Positions 1 to 13,085 are shown, numbered from the stretch's first letter. The stretch: DNA of 64,000 bases from Gordionus sp. m RMFG-2023 (GCF_954871325.1 NC_088777.1:35813366-35877365), one strand, 5' to 3'. A program made the numbers and translations. The notes: generated by a model not told the origin, from the sequence alone.

Positions 1-414
1 ATTATATAGTCAAGTTGTAAAAAGAAGGAATGGAAGGAAAAGACCAAGAGTTAAGAATTGAAAGTTAAAACTTATCGTTTTTAAAAAAAAATATATATAA
101 AGGAAGAGGAAGACTTAAATATTTTTAAAACTATGAATCATTTATTTAGCGCGTTTTTTTACATTTTAAAATCCGATTTTGCCTGAAATGTATTCCAGTG
201 TGTGTAGAATACATACCCTATAAATTTCAGGCAATCTTGCAATAAATATTCGAGTCATTTTAAAAATTATATTAATTTAAAAAAATCGTGATTAGTAAAT
301 TTAAGTTGAAAATATAACGTATTACTGGAGAAAACACATTGATGCTAATAGATTATTATATATTAATATTTATCAGTCGCTTATATGAAAAAAATATATA
401 ATAATTTATAACAG

Positions 415-3400
415 TTGGACGAAAGGAAGTTCCGAGAATTCCCATTTTTCTTCAAAATATCGAATTTTACATTCAGGTAAACAATTTTCTAAAATTATTT
501 TTTTTTGCACTCAGTGTCAGTGACTTCGATAGTTCATATCATTTAAGCGTGCTGAAAAGTTTTTTTGAAAATTCGTTCTAAGTGCTTTCCACTATCTGTA
601 TTATGGATTTAGTGAATACCATTTTATATATACACTATATATAAATATCAGAGACCTTGCAGAGGTACTATTTGCATGGCCCGGCATGAATTTTTTAAAT
701 ATTTATTATATATTTTTAATTTTTATAGCTAATAATGACCTCTTCTTATGGTTTAATGGCGATTTCCAGGTTTGCCCAGGTTGGTCAGTTTTCCCTCTGG
801 TTTTCTTTTCCATTTTTGACGGTCTTGAGCATCAGTATTTGTAAGATTTATTTTTCTCATATCCGCCGCTATCACCTTTATCCACGTCATCTTGGGCCTT
901 CCTCTAGGTTCTGATCCTCCTACTTCCATCAAGGTGCATCACTTTACCCAGTCATCTTTATCTTACGTTCCACATGCCCAAATCATCTTAGTCTATTTTT
1001 TCGCATTACCACTCCACTCATTTCTATGCCCATTCTTGTTCGCAATTCCTTGTTAGTTCTTCTCTCTCTCTCAGAGATCCCACACATCCATCTAATCATC
1101 CTCATCTCTGTTCTTTCCAATTTGGCTTCGTGAACCGCTTTCATTGCCGTTTCGTAAACTAACTCTTTCAGTATAACTTTCACATTTTTATGCTCCTATC
1201 ACATCTCCTTACTAACAAATAATCTACCGCGCTTTTAGTACTACCCGACTTGTAAATCACTAGCTTCTCTGATTCTTTCTTTACAAACAATCATATCCAT
1301 AGCATCACCAAAACCCAAAATTCTCTCCACTTCTGGATTTCTCATCCCGTAACTAAATCCTCCATGTACTCCCTCATAACTCTCACTACTCATTTCCACA
1401 TGTTCACAGATTACCAGCTAGGATAAGCCTCTCTTCATTTGCCAATCTCGATGTCATATCCAATATACTGTCTCAAAATATATCTTTCTGTCATTTTTTC
1501 CAACCTGAGGAACATATGCCTAAATAATATTGCATAAATTTCTACCAAAAATCATCTTGATAATCATTATTTCGTTATCAAGTCTTCTCACTTCGATAAC
1601 TTTGTCCACCCATTTCTCTGCTACTATTACTCCAAAACTAGCCATATCATCATTACTTCATTGTCAGAAAAATTTATACTTTTTACTTCTCTTGCCAATC
1701 ATTAGCGCCATTACCTATCCATCTGGACTCTTGTATTTAACACACATCATCTATACGCCTTCTATGCAGTGCTCTAACACTTCTCCCGCTCTTCCCGTCA
1801 TGCTCCCAGCATTCCATGTCACAAATTTTATTCTATACCCCGTTAACTGGTTTCTCCACTTATTATCAGGTCGTTTATGGCTGTCATATGTTTGATCTTC
1901 ACGAATCGAGATTTCACCAGGTTTCCCATCTTTCTTTTTGTCGTAGGCGTGAGAAGGCCCACGGAGTATCCCACCCATGCTTTGTTGTAATCATTAGGAA
2001 ATTTTGGAGCAAGGGTTTTTACAATCGGATGCCCTTCCTGACATTAACCCCTTTAGGTGGTTTTTACATCCCGTCGAGGAGACGGTGATCGTATTCTAGA
2101 CCCAAACCAGAGAACCTTTTAAATCCCATTAGCCACCAAAAGACGTTGCCACTCCCCGCCACGATGAGGCTGAAGGTAGGATTTTGGTAGAGATTATAGC
2201 TAATAATGACGACCGATTAAAATATTAGGTTTTAAGATATAAGGCCCGGCACGGGTATTTAAAAAAAACATTTAGGCCCGGTTCGGCCTGAGTATTTTAA
2301 AAAATTAAAATAAGGCCCGGCCAGTGTGCAGATCAATAGATTAAATAAGGGATTCAAACTCGTTCAATTTTATAGGTTCTGTTTTTAGATACAGGGTTAG
2401 CTCCTATTTTCTCTGGTTAGATCAAAGGTTCGGATTAAGTAAAAAAAAAGACTGGTTTGAACCCGGTTAAGTGTTCTGATTTAATTTGTGAATAAGATCG
2501 TACTATACAATAGCAGAGTGAAATATGATAGATTAATTTAATACCTAATTTTATTCGTATGTAAAAATACATGTTATTAAACATTATTGGTAAATTGCAT
2601 TGAAATATAACCTTAATTAATATTGGGGAAAATTTAGATATGGAAATTATAAATATAATAGCCGAAAAATTCGTACAAAAAATTTAACAGGCCGGGTTTG
2701 ACTTTTCGTAAAATTTTAAAAAGCGGCCTAGACATTTTTTTTTAATTTACAACGGGCCAGACAACTTATGAAAAAAATTCTTAACGGCCGATTCGAACCA
2801 GGTTTTGCAAATCTCTAACTCTATTTATTACTTACCTTATACATAGGTATAAAATCATCAAATAAAATATATCAATATATATTACATTTATTCATCTATT
2901 TCTCCAAAATCTTTATTACTTATTTTTTCTTAGCAAAGGCAGCGTAATTACCACTATGGAAGTTGAAATAAGAATCCCAAATCCTTCCCATTCTTGGAGA
3001 ACGGGTAAAGAAGACCAGGAAAGACAAGCTAATATCAAGGAGCTCGAAGAAATAATTCCCACCGCGTTCAAGGCCTTTATATTGGATACGTTTCCTGATT
3101 CTTTTTACTATGGAACCCCTTTACCGAATGAAGTCAATGTAACTAGCGCCAAGAATTTCACAAAAGTTAAAGATACTGGCAATGTAGACACGATAGGGCA
3201 AGAGTACACAATAGATGCGTATAGCCTGTCTGTTGAGGGTATTTATGTTTACTTTTATTTGCCTATTTTTAAAAAAATGATTGAGTTAAATTGTATTTTT
3301 TGACGTTATTAAAAGATTAGAGATTATAAACGCTATTAAAAGGCTGGGGTTCCTTTTAAAGAGTTAACTATAAAATTTTTGTTAACGTTAATTGAATTTC

Positions 3401-6400
3401 TAAATTTAATTAGACAGCATTTTATAAGAACTCATAGGTAAGAAATATATATTGCGCATTTTTAGGCAGCCAAAAGGAAAGAAAGAATTTACAAAAATTG
3501 TAAAATATTGTATGTATTAGTATTATTATTAATAATTTGGCGCTTAAAAAGTGGTAAATTTTGGCTCTTCTTCTAACCTGGTAATACGAATATAAAGATA
3601 AGTGTTTTTTTAAAGTGACCCTGAAGGGAACTTACGGGAACGGAACTTTGAGTATATTTATGGAATATTTATTCTGAATTTTTTCGAAAGATAATATCAA
3701 CGTTTTAATTTAGTGCATACAGTGGTGTAGGCATGGGGGGGGGGGATTTTTTTTTTATTTTAATTTACTAAAGTGATAATAAAAACTTGAAATTTAAAAA
3801 ACAACTATTTTTATATTTTATTTATTATAAATAATAATTGGTCTACAATATTTTTATATTTTTTTAAATAAATTTTAAATTATTTCGCATTGCATAAAAC
3901 TTGTCTAAGTTTGTCATATTACATGTTTATTCAGACGTATCATGACATTGACTTAAAGAATCAAAAAAAGAAACCAAAAAGATTTTGTCCGACTAGATTC
4001 ATTGAAAGAAAAGAGTCAGTGAAACTCTTTATTGAACTATCTGATGTTGTATTTGCACACTGAAATTTTATATATCAAGCAAGGAAAAAGATTCAGCATA
4101 TGCTGAGAATCTTTTGCAGGCTATTATTAAGCCACAATTTTTAATATCATTTCAATGTGTTTATTTTTTATTTAAATGTACATATGATTTTAGCAAAATG
4201 CTACAAAAAATTAATTTGGATTTAAGGGAGGTTATCAATTGAACAAAAGGATATTGTTGAAATATTAACAAATATCAGAGAGAATGTGGATGAAATAATA
4301 TGTTTTGGATCGAAATTTTTAAACCTAGAGTAGTTTCTAGACAATCCAATCGCTCAAATATTGATGCATCTCCGATTGAGGATTTTTATAAAATAAACAT
4401 TTTTATTCCCCTTATTGATACATTTTTATTTCAATTAAAGGAAAGATTTATTAGTCATAATTTTATTTTAAAAAGCTTCTATTTTCTTTTGCCGGTTGAG
4501 TCTAAACTGTTGATTACATTGAAACATGAGAGGCTATTAAGAAAATCTCAGAGTTATACGCTGATGATTTAGTAGGCTCATATGATAAGTTACTTTGTGA
4601 TGTCGAATTTTGGTATAAAAATCTTGACAACAGAGTATTCTTTGGGACCAAAAAATGCTCTAGATTTCCCTGCCTAATATCAAAACATTATTAATTATTT
4701 TCAACTATAAAAAGGTCAAAAACCTGGTGAAAAACATTAAAATGGATAACCTATTAAATATTTATGGAGATTATTCTAGATAAAAATTTTACTCTAGATG
4801 AATTAACAAAATCTCAGAGAATAGACATCTCTTTATAAATTAAATAAAAAAATTGCAATATGATATATTAGTTTTAATATATAATATTTATAATCAAATT
4901 TTTTCGTAAAATGAATTCTTAGTTATAACATTTATATAATTTTTGTATTCTTAAAATTTATGCAATTAATTCTATTTTTAATCAAAGTACTGTGTAATGG
5001 TCATATTTTTTTAAATACCATTATTTGCATAAGAATTACTTATATTTTATGTAATTGTTAAATTATATTTTATTAAAATAGAGTTATACAATAAAATTTT
5101 TAATATTATAATCTGTGTAAAATACCTATATTTTGAAATTTATTTGAAATAATAAAAATAAATACATGATTAAATAGAGGAATGTTATTTATGCTAAAGT
5201 ATTTTTATATATTCTCTAAAAAAATTTTACATGCAAATATTTAAAATAATTGAACATAGCCCAATTTATAAGCAATTGATTGCTCATAAAAAATGGGAGG
5301 TTTTGGGGACTTAATCCTCCCCCCCCTCAAAAAAAAATTTTTTTTTAACCCCCCCCCCCTCCCCATGAAAAAATTATGGCTACGCCAATGAGTTCATAAT
5401 TATGCGTATGGTGTTTATATTGGCTCATAAATATTATTTTACTTTTTAAGTTGTATTTTGTTACATATAACAATATTATTGCACCTTTTGTAATGTATAT
5501 ATGATAATGATTTAAAAAATATTTATTTTTGTCAAATTTAAAATAGTTTCAGCCATTGTGTTATAAAATTAACGTTAAATAGTAAAATTCCACAACATCT
5601 AAATTTACAACACAAATATAAATGATAATCCCTTAGAGATGTGATTATAAAGATTACTGAATAAAATATGAATAAAATTGGATATTATTTTAGAAACACA
5701 TTCCTAAACTTGGAATGGAACATTTTTTTGGCCGGAGCATGAACACCATTAAAGCAAAAATGCATTTGTTCTGTATCCCGAATATTAAGCTGTTGATATT
5801 CTTCAGTTTTTTAAATGGCTATTTAATGTGGCTACTAGCTCCTTTTTTTCCCTGCTAAAATAACTGCTAATGAATTAGGGTAGGGTGGTTGTAACACAGA
5901 GTTTCCCATTCAAAAAAGGAAAAAGTCCACTCGAAATGTAAAAGGCTCAATCAAATAAGGAAAAGAGTTAATCAAAGTTTGTCTAACCTTTCTTTATTTG
6001 ATTGCTTCTTTTTTATTGGATTTTAAGACTTTGGGACTTTTCCTTTTTTTGATCGACTTTTTTTCTTTTCTTGAATGATACAGGTTGTTTATTATATGTA
6101 GGGTTTAGTTTGTTCTAAAATAAATTGAAATGAATAGTACAGATTCTTTCCCTTTTTAAAATCAAAATTTTATTCAAAAAAATGCACACAAAAAGTCAAA
6201 CCAAGAGAAAGTTATTCGGATCAAATATTGAAAGTTTTGGATGGGATAGACGTTATAGATCTAGTAGATAGTGAAAGTGAAAATGAAGAGCAAAGCGAGG
6301 AAGATAGTATTTTGCAGTTGAAAGAAGAGGAAGAAGTTGTGGACGAATCAAACAAAAAGACTAGTAAAGGTTTTTTTTAAATTTTTTTTCTCTAAATTAT

Positions 6401-8878
6401 TATATTTCCATGATCATATGAATACTTTTTGCCAAAATAATTATTAGTGAATTCTATTTAAAACAATATTTTCTAACTGATATTGATTTTGTTTACGTTT
6501 GACATTATTAATCATAGCCTATTTATGGTTTCAAAAACATTTAGCATAGCCAAAAATAACTCTTAAATATTCATATACTATTTTATATTTTGTTTAAAAA
6601 AGAAGAAGCTTCATTATATATACCGCGGGCTTCTTATCGTTATACTAAGGATAATCACTTAAGAGAAGTGATACAAGAAAAAGAGAATGGATCAGATGAA
6701 TATTCAAAAAACATATACGATGTAACTAATGATTACACAGCCAAATATTATTATGGCACATCAACGACGACTCTTAAAGCTGTGACTGAGAGAAGCAATC
6801 AAAGAAACTCTTATATTGATTCTCGATATAGCGACAGTTCTATAGCTTACTCAAAACTGCCTCCGATTTATCACTACAATGATGAAAAAAATAATCGGTT
6901 TACCACTTACTATAGTAATAGAACTGCTCCTTCATCCTCAACGTATGATAGTAACAGATTTTCCACTTCACCCTATTTTTATCCTACCAACACATCTCCT
7001 AAAGTAAGTTATAAGGAAACAAGAACATCAGAAGAAACTGAGAGTTCTCATTTCACACGTAATTACAAGACAGATTACATTACTAATATTAAGACTGAAT
7101 ACAGTTCTACAACAAATTACCTTTTAAATAATACCTATGAGGCAAGAGGAAACGATTTGATAACGAAAACGGTTATTTCAGACACTGACGCAAATTCTAC
7201 TACAATTTCTGATTCTCCTCGGGCTTTCAAGACTGTTCTTTATCCCTCCGAGAATACTGATAAAGAAGATTATAATTATATAACTCCTTATAAAACCATT
7301 GAGTATCAAGGGTCAATTAGCGAAATACCGGAACTGCTGAGAAAAGTTGAAATCAACTATGATGATAAGTATGAAAATTTAAGTACCATTAGTACATCCC
7401 CAAATATTTATAACAACTTTGATGTAGTAAGCAGACATTCCAAGCTCTCCACCTTCCAAGATGACTTGGATGATACGCATATAATAGAAAATTATGAGGT
7501 TACTCAAAAAATTAGCGACTTTAAGGATACCACCATTGGAAGCTCTCCAACTTTCAAACTTCAAAATAATGAGATTGCCACTAGCGGGGAAAAGGATTTA
7601 CAATCTCCTATGCCAATTGGAGAAAATGTCAATTTTTCAAGGGAAAATGAGTTGAATGAAAAGGACCAAATGATAAATTTAAATGAACATACGAAAACTC
7701 ATCACCATATGCCCGAACCCATAACAAACCCCGACGCTATTAACCGCCAAAATAGCAGTGAGACACAAAAATTGAACACCTTGACGAGTTACGACAAATT
7801 TGAAAGTAGCCATGATCATAAAAATATTTCTTTGTCAGACCTTACTCGATTGGATAAAGATAAGGCCATTGAATCGCGGGATGATAATGATATTCAAAAT
7901 AATGTTAACAGCCTCAAAGACAATATTTTGAATCTAAAAACTGTCGAAGATCAAATTCCAATTTTAAATCGAAATTCTAAAGACGATTCTCAATATTTCA
8001 GAGCCGGTCAAATTAGAGCCATAGTTCTTGCTACCTGCATATGCGGATCCGTTTTCTTGGTAGTGGCGGCTATTTTTTGTAGGCAGGCTCAAGTTAGGCG
8101 GGGCAAAAGGCGGAACGCTAAAGCTAGAAAGTTGAAAAATAAAGAGCTACAGCCACAAACGATGAATGGAATAAATGGAGAAACTAATTTGAGCTATGAT
8201 CATAAACCAACAGGAAACAATGGACAGAATTACAACTATTTTGTTGGAAATGAAGCGAATTTGAATCATTTTAAAGTTATAGAAGCAAGTCACGATATTA
8301 GGGCTGACCAAAATGTTGATGCTAACGAGGGATCACGTTATGGGAGAGAGGGACAACTCATATATCAAATCGAGGAATATCACCGAATTAAATCTAACGC
8401 CGAGCTGAATAATAATATAATTAATGAGACCACTCTAGGTGGATTAGAGACCAATTCTAATATTAACAACAAAAATGCGGCTGTATTGCCTCATGATCAA
8501 GTCATTGTGAATTCGAAGATTAAAAAAATTGCCCCGAAAGTGCCTTTTCCCGAAGCGGTCACTCAAAATTTCAAGAAAAATTGCGATTTAGAACTCCATC
8601 ATCAAAAAGACGATGAAAATGATGGAGAAGACGAATATGATTTGAAAAAATTTAACGATGCCACTTTACCCCTATACGTGGGTAGCGATATTTCAGACGA
8701 TTACAAAATCAATAATATAACCGACGAGGGCTTCAACTCTAACAATAATAACGGAAATCAATATTGCAATAACGGTGGAAGGCCGGAGGCTATCGTTACT
8801 CCTCATAAATACGGACAGAGTTATATAGCGTCCACAAATAAGGAACCCGTCAAAAGTAATTTCATCATTATGCTTTAA
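415..8878 (+). CDS. Single-pass membrane protein with SEA-like ectodomain (5' partial, 4 exons)
   Basis: Exons 415-476, 2934-3238, 6196-6369 and 6603-8878 join in frame (phases 2, 1, 1) to give 938 residues, open at the 5' end of the window. Each intron has GT and AG; the acceptor at 6195 is the weakest. The first two exons read FKISNFTF then KGSVITTMEVEI, the strand-turn-strand look of SEA domains, an autoproteolytic extracellular fold of mucins and adhesion receptors; this match is by eye. Next come an acidic exon and about 450 residues rich in Ser, Thr, Tyr and Asn. A hydrophobic helix follows at about residues 651-673 (bases 8012-8080, IVLATCICGSVFLVVAAIFC), then a basic stop-transfer stretch (RRGKRRNAKARK) and an Asn/Asp-rich tail of about 265 residues. 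I do not recognise the family. A cell-surface mucin-like or adhesion protein is the best inference. Confidence 0.6.
650..2335. mobile_element. hAT-type MITE of the GGCCCGG-block family, split by the LINE
   Basis: The left end reads CAGAGACCTTGCAGAGGTAC followed by GGCCCGGC blocks separated by A/T runs. The right end (about 2240-2335) repeats AGGCCCGGC blocks and ends GTGTGCAGATC. The left end is nearly the same as the reverse complement of the end of the MITE at 24831-25171 (CAGAGCCTTGCAGAGGTACC). CAGAG ends with GGGCC-type subterminal blocks are typical of non-autonomous hAT elements. The right edge and target duplication could not be fixed. Confidence 0.55.
740..2193 (-). mobile_element. 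RTE-like non-LTR retrotransposon (LINE), internally deleted copy
   Basis: A perfect 17-bp target-site duplication (TTATAGCTAATAATGAC at 723-739 and 2194-2210) bounds the insertion. Read on the minus strand, the 5' region carries GTCAGGAAGGGCATCCGATT, a motif seen upstream of RTE-type ORFs. The start of an AP-endonuclease follows at about 1978-1751 (FVTWNAGSMTGRAGEVLEHC; compare TWNVRSLTGR in the family). Between them and the end, most of the reverse transcriptase is missing. The ORF C-terminus is recognisable at about 1183-983 (RMIRWMCGISERERRTNKEL; compare RMLRWMCG in RTE/BovB-like ORFs). At about 1.45 kb against 3-4 kb for a full copy, it is an internal deletion derivative. It lies within a GC-block MITE. 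Confidence 0.8.
2340..2820. repeat. Second GC-block MITE remnant in intron 1
   Basis: Alternating GGCCGGG, GCGGCCTA, CGGGCCAG and ACGGCCG blocks and A/T runs end in GGTTTTGCAAATCTCTAACTC, the reverse complement of a TAGAGATTTGCAAAACC-type hAT terminus. The left edge is not clear. It lies between exons 1 and 2 of the membrane-protein gene, next to the LINE-split MITE. Confidence 0.4.
3720..5390 (+). mobile_element. hAT transposon remnant with DUF4371-type transposase fragment
   Basis: The ends are CAGTGGTGTAGGCATGGGGG on the left and CATGAAAAAATTATGGCTACGCCAATG on the right. They are imperfect inverted repeats flanked by 8-bp duplications AGTGCATA (3712-3719) and AGTTCATA (5391-5398), one mismatch. 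Inside, bases 4312-4500 read PRVVSRQSNRSNIDASPIED and FIPLIDTFLFQLKERFISH. These match the region before the RNase-H core in hAT transposases of the ZMYM1/TTF-zinc-finger type (RQxxRxN, EEYYRxxIFIPFLDxFIxQLxxRF). The rest of the transposase is unrecognisable. It sits in intron 2 of the membrane-protein gene. Confidence 0.75.
5399..6195. other. Intron 2 remainder with a GGAAAA-rich inverted repeat
   Basis: Noncoding by appearance. At about 5905-6075 there is a loose inverted repeat built from AAAAAAGGAAAAAGTCC-like and GGACTTTTCCTTTTTT-like arms. A related block occurs at about 33195-33325, so this is probably a MITE relic. Confidence 0.35.
6603..8878 (+). CDS. Terminal exon of the membrane-protein gene (Ser/Thr-rich region, TM helix, tail)
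   Basis: This 2.3-kb exon is by far the longest open frame in the window, and its codon use is unlike the surrounding AT-rich noise. The frame is open from 6560 but has no ATG near the front. The AG at 6601-6602 gives a phase that fits the donor at 6370 exactly, restoring a Glu codon (TSK-E-EASLY). The region before the helix has many N-x-S/T sequons and S/T clusters, as expected of a glycosylated stalk. After the helix the sequence turns basic, then Asn-rich. The stop is TAA at 8876. An AATAAA at 8929-8934 could be the poly(A) signal but lies in a repeat. Confidence 0.72.
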
Positions 8879-8884
8879 CTAAGG

Positions 8885-9795
8885 GATGTGTACCCTTCGA
8901 CAAAAAAAGGTCCAGATCCAGGTTATGGAATAAAATTTTAAAAAAGGGTTCGGGTTCAGGATTTCGAGATCATAAAGAAATATTAACTTAAAATTACACA
9001 ATTTATTTTTTTTATACTACTTATAAATAATAGACCTGCATGATTTGCAAATAAAAAATTTTAAAATTAATTTCTATTTTAAATATTTTACTTAATCGCA
9101 TAGCCCTTAATATCATTTATAATAAAATTCTATTACCTACATTTCAAAACATAAGTGTATCAAGCATTTTAGGGGGAGGGGGAATTATTAGGTGCCCCCC
9201 CCCCCACATTAGGTCCATGTATTGTAGCTTCTTTCTAAAAATTTTGAATTTTATATTTAAAAAGTTATTAATTTTTCAAATTTGTGATATATTTTTTACA
9301 TTTTTTGGAGTGAGGGCTGTGTAGGAGGAAAATTTTTTAATTACCTTTAAATAATATTTACGAGAGCATGCAAATTTGCAACAGGGAGGGGGGCTTGGTT
9401 ACGTGCCTGCTGCAAAATTCCCAATATTATACTTTCTAAAATTTATATAAAACAAGATAAGCAACGTATTCCTATTATATAGCATATTATAAAATTATTC
9501 ATTTATAATAAAATATTATTACCTACACTACAAAATTCACATATATCACCTTTTAAAATTGATATAAATTAAAACAATTACCGATAAAATAGAAGTTTAA
9601 AAACCTTAAAATTTTGAAAAATAGGAAAAGATAAAAAAATGATCGAAAAAAAAATTTTAATTTATTTTTCATGAATTTAAAAGAAAATTTTAAAAAAAAT
9701 ATATATATATATATAATTTTTGATATTATTTTGATACCCAGAACCACTCTCCACTTTAAAAGGGTCCAGGTTCGGGTACATCTAAAATACCAGGG
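8885..9795. repeat. GGTTCGGG-type MITE remnant, interrupted by the 9804 hAT
   Basis: Blocks such as GGTCCAGATCCAGG, GGGTTCGGGTTCAGG and GGTCCAGGTTCGGG alternate with A/T runs. The block continues at 13258-13290 (TTCAGGAGACCGGG) on the far side of the hAT. A separate short poly-C/poly-G MITE copy lies inside at about 9160-9408, ending GGTTACGTGCCTG. Confidence 0.4.
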
Positions 9796-10207
9796 TTCAG
9801 GAGCAGGGTTGCCATGTCTCCCCCCATCAGTGGGAGTCTCCCACAATTTTTTAGTTTACCCACATACATCTCACTCCCACAAAACTCCCACAATTAGAAA
9901 TCTCCCACAAAAAGCTCCCACAATTTTTTTTTGCATTTTAATGTTTTTTATATATAAATAATAATTTTGAGAGACAGTATTTGATTATTTTTATATTTTT
10001 AAAATAAATTTTAAATATTTATTCGAAAAATATGTCTAGTTCTTTTATTTTATTTTTCCGCTCTAAAATATATTTTTTATAAAATTCTCCAATTCTCCAC
10101 TCGACATGTTCAAAATTTTTGTGTTAGAAAGAATAGAAGTTAGAACAGTATGTATAATTATTATAAATATTTAAATTACTTAATATATTTTATAACGTTA
10201 TCTAAAA

Positions 10208-11400
10208 TTGCAGTGCTCCACTCGACATTTTTCTATAAAACTATTGAAATTTTTTTCATCCGATAGTGAAAAATCCAACGATATAGCTAACCACATAATG
10301 GTAAATATAGCTGATTCAGGGTTATCAATGAGTTGCATGTCAGCTTTCTGCGCTGATAATGCCTCTGTTAATTTTGTCAAAAATCAAAGTGTATTTACCG
10401 AATTGAGGCAGCACAATAATGAATTAATACCAATTGGCTGTATATGCCATATACTGTATAATTCTTGCAAGAAGGCAATGAATGTACTATCAGTGGATGT
10501 CGAAGTAATTGTGATGAAATGTTTTAACGAATTTAGTTCATCAACTAAAAGAGTCACTGAATTAAAAGAATTGGTGGAGTGGTCTGATTTGGAATGGTGT
10601 GAGTTGTTGCGATATGTACCTATCAGGTGGTTATCATTAATACCTGCCATCGAGAGAATTTTAAAATTTTACGAACCTTTAAAGAAATACTTCTTAAATA
10701 AAGATTTTAAAAGCTGTCCTTAAATTTTGGAAAATTTTTTCGAGGATGAAATGTCAGAAGCATATTTAAAATTAGTTTCACATGTAGGAAATCTATTTCA
10801 TGTAGTTAATATTCTGCTGCAATTTGAAGATTCTTTATTGATAAAGATTCACAAAATCATGCTACAGCTCTGTTCATCTCTACAGTTAAAAATAGATAAT
10901 AAATTTTATGGCGCTATTGCTAAAAATATTATATTAAAATGTTCAAATAATACTCTAATTAATACATTTTTAAATGAAGCAGATATTTTTATTAAGACAA
11001 TTTTAGAATATTTACAATCAAAATTTGATTTTAATAACTCTATTTACAAATGTTTAAATATTATGACCTTGGAACAGAAACCATCATTTGATGGTTTATG
11101 TAATTTAATAAATTTATTAAAATTACCGATAGACATTGAAGCCTTGTTTGAAGAGATTGTAATTTTTTCCATTTTTTATGATTCGCCAGAATACTTAAAG
11201 TTAGATGGTCTAAAAGCAGAGGAGAAATGGGTGGAATTTTTTCGTAATAACGATAAATCCCCATGCTTAGAAAAAATTTGCCAGTATGTTTTCTCCTTAC
11301 CTCATTCTAATGCCTCATCGGAGCACATTTTTAGCCTGATGAGGACTGCCTGAAGAAAGGAGAGAAATCGAATTGCTTTAACAACATTAGAGGCCGAGTT
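10208..11400 (+). pseudogene. hAT transposase, C-terminal part
   Basis: The frame reads LLKFFSSDSEKSNDIANHI, then CADNASVN, then IGCICHILYNSCKKA, a hAT core pattern. After a stop at about 10721 it continues in a second open frame ending VFSLPHSNASSEHIFSLM, the hAT C-terminal dimerisation signature (compare LPHSNAxxERxFSLM). Its relative at 62010-63110 has the same order of blocks (IPMGCICHILHNSFKKA), so both belong to one family. The stop before the dimerisation domain and another at about 11351 make it non-functional. Confidence 0.75.
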
Positions 11401-11889
11401 AATGGAAACAAAATTATAAAATATCATGCCAGGAATTTTATAAATATCTTAATAACGACGGTAAACGTTTAGTTCCATTATTTAAATCTCAAATAAAATA
11501 TAATTAACTATAACTATTTGACTTTCTATATTTTATAAAATCTTATTTATACATTTACATAAAATCAAATAAATTTATTTTTTACATTGTGAAATTAATA
11601 TTTTGAATATTTTGGCAAATCATAAAAATAAAGTAGCATTACAATCTCCTCAACCATGACATCATATTAAATCTTATTAATAATTATCCGATAATAGTAT
11701 TAATATTCTTACTTTGGTATTTCTGCAGCATAATTTAGTGAACCTTTATTAAATTATATTCTTCTGATTGCAACTGCATTTTAACAGCATATAGTGGATT
11801 TCCTATATGTAAAATTCCTAAATATACTTCTGCCATTTATTTTTGAAAATTTTTTTCAAAATATTAGGACAGCTTTTATAATCTATTTA

Positions 11890-12551
11890 TTTTTTAAAGG
11901 TTTGTAAAATTTTAAAATTCTACGATGGCGCGTATTAGGAGGAACCTGTCAACCAACATTAAGCTGACTTAATTCTGTAAATAAACTCTGGTTTTTGCCA
12001 AATTCACTGAGGAATTATCAGATCAGAAAGCTGCCATGCAATTCATTGGTAATGCCAAATCTGCCATATTTACCATTATATATGGTTAGCTATATCTTTG
12101 GATATTTCATATCTGGAGAAAATTTTTTTAATAGTTTTATTGAAATGACATTAATTTTGTTGAAATAGGGGAAAATCAAGGGAAATGTTTTGATATTTCA
12201 TTATTAGATGCATCTGTTAGAATTGCATATGTTTGCACATCTTTCAAATCGTCAAGAATTGACCTTCTGGATTTATATCCTAAAACATTGATGATAGCCT
12301 TGCTCATTTGTGTTCTACAAAGTATACTTTTCATTTATATTAGTCGTTAAATATTATGGGGAAAGATTCTACCAACATTGTGATGTTAAGTAGCTCTCTG
12401 AATGTTGTACTGCATGATAGGTATTTACAATTTCCGCAACTGTAGTTGCATCTGTATTATTTCTTATTTTTGAAGAATATTTTTGTTTTGCAATAGATTT
12501 TGATAGACTGCCCTGTACTGATTTATGCTTTGAAGATTTTTGATGCCTCAA
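11890..12551 (-). pseudogene. hAT transposase, N-terminal part (opposite strand)
   Basis: On the minus strand 12551-12369 reads RHQKSSKHKSVQGSLSK and AEIVNTYHAVQHSESY. This resembles the zinc-finger linker and the AAEVxxAYHxVxHxHSY block at the front of many hAT transposases. Further down, broken frames reach KNQSLFTEL near 11970, which repeats the plus-strand segment at about 10385. It is interrupted by several stops. Confidence 0.6.
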
Positions 12552-12869
12552 AATATCATATTCCCTTCCCCCATTGTATTAACTAAATACTGTAGAACAA
12601 CTTCCCCGCACTGATTATAATTATTTTTTACATTGTAAATTTAAAATTGTTTTTTTTTTTTATAAAATCTTATTTATACATTAGCATAAAATATATTTTT
12701 TTACATTGTAAAATTACAATTTTTTTATAAAATTTTATCTTGTTTACATTCTTTTGTATTTAAAAAAGATCGTTGGTTATTATTTTTAAACAAAATTAAT
12801 ATATTATAATAAATCAATATGTTATTTTAATAATAAAGATAGTATTTAAGAAATTTTGTGTCGTACTAT

Positions 12870-13085
12870 AATTACCTATTTTGAAAAATAGTTGCGTATT
12901 TTATTTTGAAAAATAGTTGGCTATTTTATTTTGAAAAATTGTTGGCTATTTTATTTTGAAAAATAGTTGGCTATTTTATTTTGATTGTTGGCTATTTTAT
13001 TTTGAAAAATAGTTGGCTATTTTATTTTAAATGGCTATTTTATTTTGAAAAATAATTACCTATTTTATTTTGGAAAATAGATTCG
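12870..13085. repeat. Minisatellite of 25-bp units inside the hAT
   Basis: About eight units of GTTGGCTATTTTATTTTGAAAAATA stand in tandem, some shortened by deletion, just inside the right end of the 9804-13257 hAT. Subterminal tandem repeats are common in hAT elements, where they can bind transposase. Confidence 0.8.

Noticed and set aside
1530-1895. 121-codon plus-strand frame
   Set aside because: It is the antisense shadow of the RTE-like LINE, whose true frames run on the minus strand.
6590-6602. Start of the long frame at TTG 6590
   Set aside because: Not an ATG, and the AG at 6601-6602 fits the upstream donor in phase, so this is an intron/exon edge.
11061-11264. Minus-strand frame opposite the hAT transposase
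   Set aside because: Antisense shadow of the plus-strand transposase, which has the dimerisation motif.
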